Shown here piece by piece: positions 19,506 through 26,784 of a stretch of DNA of 36,122 nt. Each line of letters starts with the position of its first letter. Positions within the stretch are counted from its first letter, which is position 1. The stretch is taken from assembly GCA_016283295.1 (NCBI GenBank), contig JAEEMQ010000045.1, positions 1 to 36,122 of the forward strand. The letters run 5' to 3'. A program made the position numbers and the translations under genes. The DNA is from Alphaproteobacteria bacterium (GTDB lineage: Bacteria; Pseudomonadota; Alphaproteobacteria; RF32; CAG-239). A model generated the notes under the pieces. That model saw only the letters and a program-made list of their open reading frames with translations, searched no databases and was not told the DNA's origin.

Positions 19506-19748
19506 TATGCAAAAAACACAAAGAACAGGGAGTTCCCCGGCGAGCCGCCCCAGAAGTTGGTGCCAAACGGCGGGTAGTTTTCTTCAGCTATCCCCATTTG
19601 ACTAAAAATGAAACGTAGGAAACGGAAAATGGCAACTATGTGAGAATGGGCTTTTCTCTAGAATCTGATAACAAAAATTCTACCGATTGGGCGGTAGCAC
19701 TCGTAATGAAATTTATAAAAAATATCTGTGTATAAATGGAAAGATTAC
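19506..19748. other. Non-coding junction with possible gene relics
   Basis: No intact gene is visible between the gyrA terminator and the XRE promoter. Two stretches look like decayed protein sequence. On the minus strand, about 19520-19597 reads coherently as MGIAEENYPPFGTNFW. On the plus strand, about 19625-19738 reads ETENGNYVRMGFSLES and so on to a stop, a pattern reminiscent of outer-membrane barrel strands. Neither has a usable start and ribosome site. They may be leftovers from insertion of the accessory block that begins here. Confidence 0.35.
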
Positions 19749-19777
19749 TTGCCAAACTGGAAAGTATTTATTATATG
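19749..19777 (+). promoter_or_regulatory. Probable promoter of the XRE/ImmA pair
   Basis: TTGCCA (19749-19754), a 17-base spacer and TATATG (19772-19777), 37 bases before the XRE regulator start. Confidence 0.5.
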
Positions 19778-19814
19778 TTTAGTTGAAATATGGATTTAAC
19801 CGAAAGGAAGGACT

Positions 19815-20123
19815 ATGAATGAAGTATTCAAAACAAGAGTGTTGGAGCAATTAAAGCAATTACATATGACACAACGGGAGTTGGCTGAGACATTAAATGT
19901 AAATGAAACAACAATTTCACGTTATATAGCCGGAGAAAGGGAGCCAAAGTATGAAGTGATGGCAAATATTGCAACTGCTTTACACACAACGGTCGCTTAC
20001 CTTATGGGAGAAAATGAAGAAGAGTATCCGTTTTCTAAAGTAAAATGCATTCTTGCTCGTAATGCCGGTCAGTTAACTCCTTCTGAAAAACGTGAACTTA
20101 TAAATGTAATATTAGAAGGTTAA
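19815..20123 (+). CDS. XRE-family helix-turn-helix regulator
   Basis: The 102-residue protein has a Cro/CI-type HTH domain (about 8-65: MTQRELAETLNVNETTISRY is helix 2, turn and recognition helix) and a short C-terminal part. SD AAAGGAAGG lies six bases before the ATG. It is followed after one base by an ImmA/IrrE-type peptidase gene. In mobile elements such as ICEBs1 this pair forms a switch in which the peptidase cleaves the repressor. Here the repressor probably controls its own promoter and perhaps the downstream island genes; that is inference from context. Codon use is A+T-richer than in gyrA. Confidence 0.9.
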   Translation: MNEVFKTRVLEQLKQLHMTQRELAETLNVNETTISRYIAGEREPKYEVMANIATALHTTVAYLMGENEEEYPFSKVKCILARNAGQLTPSEKRELINVILEG

Positions 20124-20124
20124 G

Positions 20125-20694
20125 ATGAAACTACCAAATAGAATATACGAAGAAATAAAAGAATCTGTTACAAATTTGCTAATTAAACACAATATATCTT
20201 GTGTTCCCATAAATGGATTTGAAATTGCAAATAAAATGGGAATAGAGGTTCGTCCGTATCCTCAAAAGAAGTATGATTTATTCCTTAAAGTAAGTGAAGA
20301 TGGTTTTACTGTGTTTGAAGACGATAAAACAATAATTTACTACAATCCGTGCCAAATGTATCAGCGTATGAATAACACGATAGTACACGAAATCGGACAT
20401 ATTGTTTTAGGACACCTACAAGAAAGTGAATTAGCGGAAGCGGAGGTTAATTTTTTTGCAAAATATTTGCTGGCACCACCGGTTCTGATACATAAATTAC
20501 AATTACATTCACCTGACGAAATAGCAAATATATTTGAAATAAGTCATCAAGCAGCACAAATTGCTTGGGACTATTATAATAAATGGCTATTAAACTCAGG
20601 AAGATTTTATAAACCTTATGAAATAAAACTTATTGATTTATTTCAAAACAATATAGGAGAATATTTGCAGTCAAATACACAATATCCTATATAA
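20125..20694 (+). CDS. ImmA/IrrE-family metallopeptidase
   Basis: The 189-residue protein has the zinc-binding HEIGH motif (His88, Glu89, His92 in TIVHEIGHIVLGHL) typical of ImmA/IrrE (DUF955) peptidases. A conserved acidic stretch follows (EAEVNFFAKYLLAPP) that supplies the third ligand and the family's FA..LLxP signature. The start lies one base after the XRE stop, so the two are translationally coupled. Known relatives cleave a partner XRE repressor upon stress or signal; the partner would be the gene just upstream. No transmembrane segment or fused HTH is present. Confidence 0.9.
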   Translation: MKLPNRIYEEIKESVTNLLIKHNISCVPINGFEIANKMGIEVRPYPQKKYDLFLKVSEDGFTVFEDDKTIIYYNPCQMYQRMNNTIVHEIGHIVLGHLQESELAEAEVNFFAKYLLAPPVLIHKLQLHSPDEIANIFEISHQAAQIAWDYYNKWLLNSGRFYKPYEIKLIDLFQNNIGEYLQSNTQYPI

Positions 20695-20701
20695 CAAAAA
20701 A

Positions 20702-20815
20702 GCATTGTAAAAGCCGTGTTTAAGCAATTACAATGCCCTAAAGAATGGTGTTACCATTCTACATTTGCAGTAACAATGTAACACCATTTACCAAAAATGC
20801 AACAAAATTTTGTTG
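20702..20815. repeat. Cluster of three inverted repeats
   Basis: Three perfect inverted repeats lie in a row. A 9-bp pair is at 20702-20710 and 20728-20736. An 11-bp pair is at 20744-20754 and 20778-20788. A 16-base palindrome is at 20800-20815, just before a TATAAT (20816-20821). On the minus strand the first repeat is followed by a T-run and would make a terminator, although no minus-strand gene lies there. It may hold operators for the XRE protein. Confidence 0.75.
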
Positions 20816-20848
20816 TATAATTTTAATTTAAGTTAGATGGAGATGGCT

Positions 20849-21472
20849 ATGTTATATAGTTATAATATAAGAAACGATAAAAAATTTTTAAGAAATGATT
20901 ATGAAACGGCTGGATTATGGGAAATCCCCCTTGTGCAACGGCAAAAAATAGAATTGAATAATATCAAGTTGTTAGCCTGTTCACATACACGGCTTAACGA
21001 AGATGAACAACATCGTCAGTATGGTGTACATTTTTATGTAGATGACCCGAAGTTTAACGGAATTTATAATTATCCGGAACGAACATTGCAAAAATATGCA
21101 CAATATCGTTTTTTGTTAACGCCTGACTTTTCGTTATATGCAGAAATGCCAATGTGGTTACAAATAGCAAATGTTGCCAAAAACCGCTGGTGCGGAGCAT
21201 TCTGGCAAAGCAGAGGTTTGATAGTCATTCCGACAATCAGTTGGAGCGGTTCGCAAAGCTACAGCTTTTGTTTTGACGGAGTAGAGAAAAATTCGGTTGT
21301 TTCTATTGGTATGATAGGTTGCAAGGGAAATAAACTAGGCTTTTTGCGTGGTTATAATAAAATGCTTGAAAAACTCAATCCTCAAGCTGTAATATGCTAT
21401 GGTAAACCTTTTGAGGAAATGCAAGGCAGCATAGTTTATGTGCCGTTTGCACATACGAGAAAGGAGGCATAA
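20849..21472 (+). CDS. DUF4417 family protein
   Basis: About 207 residues. I choose ATG 20849 because GGAG lies six bases before it; in-frame ATGs at 20837 and 20843 have no ribosome site. The sequence matches what I recall of the DUF4417 pattern found in mobile elements: an HFYVDDPKF stretch, YAQYRFLLTPDFSLYAEMP, MWLQIANVAKNRWCGAFWQ, IPTISWSG and YSFCFDGVEKNSVVSIG. The molecular function of DUF4417 is not known to me. It is followed after one base by a toxin-like gene. Its base composition fits the A+T-rich island. The assignment is from remembered family pattern, not a search. Confidence 0.75.
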   Translation: MLYSYNIRNDKKFLRNDYETAGLWEIPLVQRQKIELNNIKLLACSHTRLNEDEQHRQYGVHFYVDDPKFNGIYNYPERTLQKYAQYRFLLTPDFSLYAEMPMWLQIANVAKNRWCGAFWQSRGLIVIPTISWSGSQSYSFCFDGVEKNSVVSIGMIGCKGNKLGFLRGYNKMLEKLNPQAVICYGKPFEEMQGSIVYVPFAHTRKEA

Positions 21473-21473
21473 T

Positions 21474-21860
21474 ATGGGAGGACGAGGAAGTTATGCATCC
21501 GGTAATCGTACTTATGAATACGAAACAGTGGGCACTATAGAAGGTGTAAAAGTTGTTCGCAGAATAAGCGGCAGTAACAAATTACCTGAAGAATCATATA
21601 CAAGCAAAGCATATGTGCAATTTGATAAAGATGGAGATATTAAAAGATATAGAGAATTCAAAGATGACCATACACCTAAATTTGATATAGATTATCAGCG
21701 AGAACCGTCAGTAAATAAAAATGGAAAATCTTATCATATCCATTATTATGGTCCTCAATACCAAAATGGTAGAAGCGGTGCCATACCATTATCTAAACAA
21801 GAATTATCCAAATATATTAAATTTTTTGATAGAAATGCATTTAAGGAGAGTAAAAAATGA
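21474..21860 (+). CDS. Small MGGRG-type toxin-like protein
   Basis: The 128-residue protein starts at ATG 21474 with a perfect AAAGGAGG site, one base after the DUF4417 stop. It begins MGGRGSYASG, a start I recall from phage head-protein (MuF)-derived small proteins and toxin domains in mobile elements. The central FDKDGDIKRYREF, DIDYQ and KSYHIHYY (His88, His90) elements resemble the C-terminal domains of polymorphic toxins. It overlaps the next gene by ATGA, and that gene and the one after it are paralogous small acidic proteins, an arrangement typical of a toxin followed by immunity genes. The catalytic activity cannot be named. The toxin reading is an inference. Confidence 0.55.
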   Translation: MGGRGSYASGNRTYEYETVGTIEGVKVVRRISGSNKLPEESYTSKAYVQFDKDGDIKRYREFKDDHTPKFDIDYQREPSVNKNGKSYHIHYYGPQYQNGRSGAIPLSKQELSKYIKFFDRNAFKESKK

Positions 21861-22153
21861 TTGGAACAACTGATAAAGAATTTTATGAACAATTATATTA
21901 TGGTAGCGATATAGAAATGAAAGATAACATATGGTATTATATGATATATAGCGCATATCTTGAAGATGGAAGACATTCTATCAGAGTATGGAAATACGAT
22001 TCATTAGGTAATGATGCAAAAATATCAGAAGAAATATATAATCACATAAGTCAGCTACCAGAGCAAAGTATTGGACTTTTTAAAAAGGCAAAAATTTTTA
22101 ACGGTAAATCATTTATGGAAATAGAGTCTGATATTGAAGTAATTTCTATGTAG
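21857..22153 (+). CDS. Small acidic protein, candidate immunity protein 1
   Basis: The 98-residue protein overlaps the upstream toxin-like gene by four bases (ATGA), so the two are translationally coupled. It has no signal peptide or membrane segment. It shares its layout with the next gene: an N-terminal (F)YEQLYYGSDIE element, a beta-rich middle with RVWKYDS, and a C-terminal KIFNGKSFMEIESDIEVI helix. Such soluble, acidic, tightly coupled proteins are common immunity factors for polymorphic toxins. I do not recognise a named family. Confidence 0.6.
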   Translation: MIGTTDKEFYEQLYYGSDIEMKDNIWYYMIYSAYLEDGRHSIRVWKYDSLGNDAKISEEIYNHISQLPEQSIGLFKKAKIFNGKSFMEIESDIEVISM

Positions 22154-22163
22154 GAATAGTAAA

Positions 22164-22454
22164 ATGAGTGCAGATATTAAAGAAATTTATGATACGCTGT
22201 ATTATGGCGGTGAGATAGAGTTTAATTATAGCAACAACAGTTATATGATGGAAGCATCGTATTCTGCCGGATTATCCTTATTAACAATATGGAAAATTGA
22301 TTCATCAGAGAATGGCGAAAATTCAATGGAATTATATAATAAAAATTTTCAACAAAAAGAGCAAGGTATAGATGATATGCTTACTGCTAAGGTCTTTGAT
22401 AATCATTCATTTTTAGATATTGTAAATGAAATAGAAATAGATTTTATCGCTTAA
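22164..22454 (+). CDS. Small acidic protein, candidate immunity protein 2 (paralogue)
   Basis: The 96-residue protein is a diverged paralogue of the gene just upstream: IYDTLYYGGEIEF aligns with FYEQLYYGSDIEM, LLTIWKIDS with SIRVWKYDS, and KVFDNHSFLDIVNEIEI with the same C-terminal helix. AGGA lies ahead of the ATG and the gap to the previous gene is ten bases. It is acidic and soluble. Tandem diverged immunity genes behind one toxin often reflect past changes of the toxin allele; the toxin-like remnant right after this gene fits that view. Confidence 0.6.
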   Translation: MSADIKEIYDTLYYGGEIEFNYSNNSYMMEASYSAGLSLLTIWKIDSSENGENSMELYNKNFQQKEQGIDDMLTAKVFDNHSFLDIVNEIEIDFIA

Positions 22455-22469
22455 TGGTGGCTATACAAG

Positions 22470-22515
22470 GATTATCAGCGAAATCGTCAGTAAAACTGAA
22501 TGAAAAATCTTATTT
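22470..22515 (+). pseudogene. Remnant of a second MGGRG toxin-like gene
   Basis: About 46 bases match the middle of the toxin-like gene (around 21691-21737), with the same GATTATCAGCGA start and AAAATCTTAT end and a few substitutions and one indel between. The reading frame is broken by stops. It sits right after the second candidate immunity gene, so it looks like a decayed copy left by duplication. Confidence 0.7.
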
Positions 22516-22551
22516 TTGAAAAATGAGCTTGCAATAAATTTTCGTCCGTTA

Positions 22552-22580
22552 TTGACTTTTTGCCGATTTGTTTTTACCAT
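22552..22580 (+). promoter_or_regulatory. Possible promoter of the endonuclease I gene
   Basis: TTGACT (22552-22557), a 17-base spacer and TACCAT (22575-22580), 34 bases before the start. Confidence 0.45.
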
Positions 22581-22614
22581 ACGGATAAATGTAACGATTA
22601 AAGAAAGTGCAAAG

Positions 22615-23481
22615 ATGAAAAAGTTTTTGTTAATAGCCGCAATTATGGCGATTTTGCCGCTGACAGCTAAGGCAATATGGTTCTGGAATTATGACGAAGA
22701 TGCCGAACAGCCTGAGGTAAAGGTTTGGGGTAACCGCCACAGCCAGTCGTTTTATGCCGTCAAACGCGAAATGCTGAATAAAATTTATTATGACCATCGC
22801 GAAACGCTTTATTGCGGTGCCGATTTTACCAGAGATAAAAAAATTATTCGTCCGCGCGGTTTTGCGTTGCCGGATTTGCGCAATGTTGAGTTTGATGTTT
22901 ACGATATTACGCCGGAAGAATTGCAAAAGAAGGCCGAGCGGATGGAATGGGAACATATTGTACCGGCGCAGAACTTCGGTAAGACTTTTCCGGAATGGTT
23001 TGCCGGCAAAGAGGCTTGCGTTTCCAAAAAAGGCAAAAAATTCAAAGGTCGCGCCTGTGCCGAGCAGGAAAGCGAAGAATTCCGCTATATGTATACGGAT
23101 ATGTATAATTTGTATCCGGCTATCGGTGCGGTTAATTATCTGCGTGCCAATTATAATTTTACGCAGTTTACCAAGCCGATTAAGCCGACATTCGGGTCTT
23201 GCGGCGGCATGGTGATTTATAAAAACAAGGTCGAGCCGCGCAATGCGGTCAAAGGCTTGATTGCCCGCACGTATCTTTATATGCAATATACTTATCCGCG
23301 GTATCGAATCAGCGAAAATATGGCCTCGCTTTTGAATGTGTGGAACAAGCAATTTCCGGTTACGCCGTGGGAGTGTGAGCGCGCTTATCGTATTGAAAAA
23401 GTGCAGGGTAATGCCAACGAAATCGTTAAGCCGCTGTGTATCAGGGCCGGAATGTACGGAGACAGGTCGAGCCGAAAATGA
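22615..23481 (+). CDS. Endonuclease I family secreted DNase
   Basis: The 288-residue protein starts at ATG 22615; in-frame codons upstream lie in the promoter region. The signal peptide MKKFLLIAAIMAILPLTAKA (cleavage after Ala20) sends it to the periplasm or outside. It has the endonuclease I (EndA/Dns/NucM) beta-beta-alpha-metal motif: MEWEHIVPA with Glu113 and His114, and DMYNLYPAIGAVNYLR with the metal-binding Asn. Several Cys may form disulfides. These enzymes cut double-stranded DNA non-specifically, for nutrition or against incoming DNA. Its stop overlaps the tcdA start (ATGA), so both share a transcript. Confidence 0.9.
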   Translation: MKKFLLIAAIMAILPLTAKAIWFWNYDEDAEQPEVKVWGNRHSQSFYAVKREMLNKIYYDHRETLYCGADFTRDKKIIRPRGFALPDLRNVEFDVYDITPEELQKKAERMEWEHIVPAQNFGKTFPEWFAGKEACVSKKGKKFKGRACAEQESEEFRYMYTDMYNLYPAIGAVNYLRANYNFTQFTKPIKPTFGSCGGMVIYKNKVEPRNAVKGLIARTYLYMQYTYPRYRISENMASLLNVWNKQFPVTPWECERAYRIEKVQGNANEIVKPLCIRAGMYGDRSSRK

Positions 23482-24182
23482 TTACGCAATTTGCCAGAAC
23501 AGAGTTATTGCTCGGAGAAGCGGCGGTTGAAAAACTGCGGCATTCGCGCGTGGCCGTATTCGGTATCGGCGGCGTGGGCGGATATGTGGTTGAGGCTTTG
23601 ACGCGTGCCGGTATCGGGGCGCTGGATTTGATTGATAACGATACGGTAAGTTTGAGCAATATCAACCGTCAGATTATCGCGCTTCATTCCACAATCGGAC
23701 AAGCTAAAGTTGAGGCGGCAAAAAAGCGGGCGCTTGATATAAATCCCGAGATAAAAGTGGTCTGTCATAATTGTTTCTATTTGCCGGAGAATCAGGCGGA
23801 GTTTGACTTTACGCAATACGATTATGTAGCCGATGCCATTGATACGGTGGCCGGTAAAATTGCGTTGGCGGAACAGGCAAATGCCGCGAATACGCCGATT
23901 ATCAGTGCCATGGGGGCGGGGAATAAACTCGATGCAACGGCCTTTAAAGTGGCGGATATCGGCAAAACCGCGGTCTGTCCGTTGGCTAAGGTTATGCGCA
24001 AAGAATTGCGGCAGCGAGGCATTAATCATCTGAAGGTTGTTTATTCCGAAGAACCGCCGCTGACGCCTCTGCCGAGCGATGAGAACAGCGGCAAACGGCA
24101 AACTCCGGGGAGTGTGTCGTTTGTGCCGTCGGTGGTCGGGCTGATTATGGCCGGAGAAATAATCAAGGATTTAATTAAATAA
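23478..24182 (+). CDS. tcdA: tRNA threonylcarbamoyladenosine dehydratase (E1-like)
   Basis: The 234-residue ThiF/MoeB/E1-like protein cyclises t6A37 of tRNA to ct6A with ATP. The nucleotide-binding loop VFGIGGVGGYVVEALTRAG (27-45) is followed by DLIDNDTVSLSNINRQI with the Arg that contacts ATP. The C-terminal stretch (NSGKRQTPGSVSFVPSVVGL) is typical of TcdA/CsdL rather than MoeB or ThiF, and no rhodanese domain is fused. The start at ATG 23478 overlaps the previous stop by four bases; it precedes rnhB by 15 bases. Confidence 0.9.
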   Translation: MITQFARTELLLGEAAVEKLRHSRVAVFGIGGVGGYVVEALTRAGIGALDLIDNDTVSLSNINRQIIALHSTIGQAKVEAAKKRALDINPEIKVVCHNCFYLPENQAEFDFTQYDYVADAIDTVAGKIALAEQANAANTPIISAMGAGNKLDATAFKVADIGKTAVCPLAKVMRKELRQRGINHLKVVYSEEPPLTPLPSDENSGKRQTPGSVSFVPSVVGLIMAGEIIKDLIK

Positions 24183-24197
24183 AAACGGGAGATTAAA

Positions 24198-24827
24198 ATG
24201 CCGAGTTGGGATATGGAGAATAAAATCGGCGGTGCGGTGTGCGGAGTTGACGAAGCGGGGCGCGGACCGTGGGTAGGGCCGGTGGCAGCAGGCGCCGTAA
24301 TGTTCTTAAGCCGCGAAATTAATCCCGAAATTTTGGCGCAGATTGATGATTCCAAAAAACTTACGGCCAAAAAGCGCGAAAAAATTTATGATTTGTTGCT
24401 TAAAGAAGCGCAGGCAGGGCATTTGACCTACGGTATAGGTATCGCTACGGCCGCGGAAATAGATGAACTCAACATTTTGCAGGCGACTTTTTTGGCGATG
24501 AAACGGGCAGTTGCAAAACTGAATCCCGCACCGCAACACGCCATTATCGACGGCAACCGTCTGCCGGCCGAATTTATGTGCCCGACTTCGTGTTACATCG
24601 GCGGCGACGCTCAATCTTATTCAATAGCGGCAGCCAGTATTTTGGCTAAAGTCTATCGTGATAATCTGATGAAAGAACTGGCGCAAAAATATCCGGGTTA
24701 CGGCTTTGAAAAGAACGCCGGTTACGGTACCAAAGACCATATCGCCGGCCTGCAGAAATATGGGGTAACACCGGAGCATCGCAAGAGCTACAAGCCGATT
24801 AAAGAATTTTTGGAACAAGCGATTTAA
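24198..24827 (+). CDS. rnhB: Ribonuclease HII
   Basis: The 209-residue enzyme removes RNA from RNA-DNA hybrids and single ribonucleotides from DNA. GVDEAGRG (Asp18, Glu19), DSKKL, IIDGN (Asp118) and GGDAQS (Asp137) give the four carboxylates of the active site, followed by the SIAAASILAKVYRD helix. In this last region the usual KGD is GGD. SD GGGAG precedes the ATG. The gene converges with hydF, and the two stop codons overlap on one TTAA. Confidence 0.93.
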   Translation: MPSWDMENKIGGAVCGVDEAGRGPWVGPVAAGAVMFLSREINPEILAQIDDSKKLTAKKREKIYDLLLKEAQAGHLTYGIGIATAAEIDELNILQATFLAMKRAVAKLNPAPQHAIIDGNRLPAEFMCPTSCYIGGDAQSYSIAAASILAKVYRDNLMKELAQKYPGYGFEKNAGYGTKDHIAGLQKYGVTPEHRKSYKPIKEFLEQAI

Positions 24828-26011
24828 TCATTCAAATCAAACGGCTCAATTACCCGCGCCAAAACTCCTTTTAATGCCGAAATGCAAACTCCGTAATTGG
24901 TAATGGCAACGCCGGCCTGTTCACATTTATAAATCCGCGAGAGAATTTCACGTCGATTGATGGTGCAACCGCCGCATTGAATTACCAGCTTGTATTCATG
25001 CAGATTATTCGGAAAATCACAGCCGCTGACGTGGTCGATAACCAACTCTTTGCCGGTTTTCTTTTTGAGCCAGTTCGGGATTTTGACGCGGCCGATATCG
25101 TCTTCCATGGCGTGATGCGTGCAGGATTCGGCAATCAACACTTTGTCGCCGTTCTGCAGTTCGTCTATCATTTTTGCGCCTTTAATCATTTTAGGCAAAT
25201 CGCCTTTGAAGCGCGCCATCAAAATCGAAAAAGTGGTGCATTTCACGTCAGGCGGCGTCAACTTTACCATGGTGTCGACAATTTGGGAATCACAAATCAC
25301 CAGCGCCGGCGGTGTTTTCAGGTTTTGCAAAACCGCGGTGTAGTCGTTTTCCTTGACGGCGATAATGCTCTGGTTGTGGTCAAGACAATCGCGGATGGCC
25401 TGTACCTGAGGCATAATCAGCCGGCCTTTCGGAGCTTCGTAATCAAGCGGAATCAGCATAACGACGGTGGAGTGTTCCGGCGCCAAATCGCCGACCAGCG
25501 GCTGTGCGTTCAGATAATCTTCAGGGCAGATTTTTATCAGCTCGGCCTTAAGTTCGTTCAGAACCCGGTCGCGCGAAGATAAATCGGCGGAGTTTACTTT
25601 GATACCGTCATCAGCCGTGATCGGAAAACGGTCGGCCTGATTATAGATTTTTATCAGCGGAGTTTTATGCGCGGCGGCAAGTTCAATAATCTGTTGCTCC
25701 GGTGCTTCGATTTTATCGCCTTGGCAGACCAGCAGAACAATGTCGGCACGATCAAAAGCGGCAACGGTTTTTTCCATACGCTTGTCGCCGAGCGCGCTGT
25801 TGTCGGCAAAACCGGCGGTATCAAGCCACAGAATCGGCCCGAGCGGCGGCAGTTCCTGGGCTTTTTCCACTACATCGGTAGTGGTGCCGGCAATATCCGA
25901 AACAATGGCGGCTTGTTGCCCGCTGACGAGGTTTAAAAAGCTCGACTTTCCGGCATTTACCCGGCCGGCGATTACTATTTGCAAACGTAATGATTTCGGT
26001 GCGCTTTGCAT
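24824..26011 (-). CDS. hydF: [FeFe]-hydrogenase H-cluster maturation GTPase
   Basis: The 395-residue HydF is the scaffold on which HydE and HydG build the two-iron part of the H-cluster before transfer to apo-HydA. The N-terminal GTPase has GRVNAGKSS (P-loop, 16-24), DTAG (64-67) and NQAD (124-127, in place of NKxD). The C-terminal iron-sulfur motif is Cys297-x-His299-x46-Cys346-x2-Cys349, the CxHx46-53CxxC pattern of HydF. All parts are intact. The start overlaps the stop of the upstream tatD-like gene (TAATG), so they are coupled. No hydE, hydG or hydA lies in the window. It implies fermentative hydrogen metabolism. Confidence 0.95.
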   Translation of the reverse strand: MQSAPKSLRLQIVIAGRVNAGKSSFLNLVSGQQAAIVSDIAGTTTDVVEKAQELPPLGPILWLDTAGFADNSALGDKRMEKTVAAFDRADIVLLVCQGDKIEAPEQQIIELAAAHKTPLIKIYNQADRFPITADDGIKVNSADLSSRDRVLNELKAELIKICPEDYLNAQPLVGDLAPEHSTVVMLIPLDYEAPKGRLIMPQVQAIRDCLDHNQSIIAVKENDYTAVLQNLKTPPALVICDSQIVDTMVKLTPPDVKCTTFSILMARFKGDLPKMIKGAKMIDELQNGDKVLIAESCTHHAMEDDIGRVKIPNWLKKKTGKELVIDHVSGCDFPNNLHEYKLVIQCGGCTINRREILSRIYKCEQAGVAITNYGVCISALKGVLARVIEPFDLND

Positions 26012-26751
26012 TATTTTTCTCCTAAAAATTCGGTTTGATTTGCGGCGATTATCTGCGCCAATTCGGCATACGGAATCTCCCTCAGTTCGGCAATTTTTTG
26101 CGCCAGCGTCGGCAGATTTTGCGGTAACGTTTCAACACCGCGCTCAATATTTTGATACGGACCGTCGGTTTCGAGCAGAATGCGGTTCAAATCGAGCGCA
26201 TTTAAAATTTCGGCGGCATTTTTCTTGCGCAAAATCGAAAAATTGAGCCCGATATAAAATCCGTGTTTTTGAATATTCTTGCCCCATTCGGCCGAGCCGG
26301 TAAAAGAGTGAAAGACCGTGCGCGGCGGCAAAACAGGGAACAATTCGCTCATTTCGGAATCGGCCTTAACCGCGTGAATAATCAGCGGGCGTTGATATTG
26401 TTGCGCCAATTCGATATGACGCTTAAAAATATCGATTTGTGCTGCGGTATCCGGATTTTTCAGCCTGTCAACACCGCATTCGCCGACATAGGCTACAGGA
26501 TTTTGCTCAAGATAGAACTCAAGTTTTTGCCGCCAATCCGGCGCCATATCGGCAATATACCACGGATGCACTCCAAACGCCGGCGTAACTTCCGGATATT
26601 GCGCGGCCAGCGCGGCAACCGTTTCCCAATCGGAGGGATGAGCCGACGGATTGATAAAATGCACAACATTGTTTTTTATAGCATTTGTTACCACATTTTT
26701 AATATTATGCGTTTTATAGTCCTGTAAATGGATGTGCGAATCTGTGTACAT
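26011..26751 (-). CDS. TatD-family metal-dependent hydrolase
   Basis: The 246-residue protein starts at ATG 26751 (MYTDSHIHLQDY) with AAAGG upstream; the frame runs further upstream but only as antisense of alr. Metal-binding motifs of the TatD amidohydrolase fold are SHIHL (His6, His8), GECGVD, IIHAVK, FHSFTG and LLETDGPY. Relatives are 3'-5' DNases or of unknown substrate. It is directly coupled to hydF downstream; TatD-like genes do occur beside hyd maturation genes in anaerobes, so a link to hydrogenase maturation is possible but unproven. Confidence 0.88.
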   Translation of the reverse strand: MYTDSHIHLQDYKTHNIKNVVTNAIKNNVVHFINPSAHPSDWETVAALAAQYPEVTPAFGVHPWYIADMAPDWRQKLEFYLEQNPVAYVGECGVDRLKNPDTAAQIDIFKRHIELAQQYQRPLIIHAVKADSEMSELFPVLPPRTVFHSFTGSAEWGKNIQKHGFYIGLNFSILRKKNAAEILNALDLNRILLETDGPYQNIERGVETLPQNLPTLAQKIAELREIPYAELAQIIAANQTEFLGEK

Positions 26752-26784
26752 ATTTAACCTTTCATAATGGAGATAATAACAGCT

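Noticed and set aside
20702..20788. Integron attC-like site in the dyad cluster.
   Set aside because: The conserved core elements of attC are not present, and there is no integrase gene in the window.
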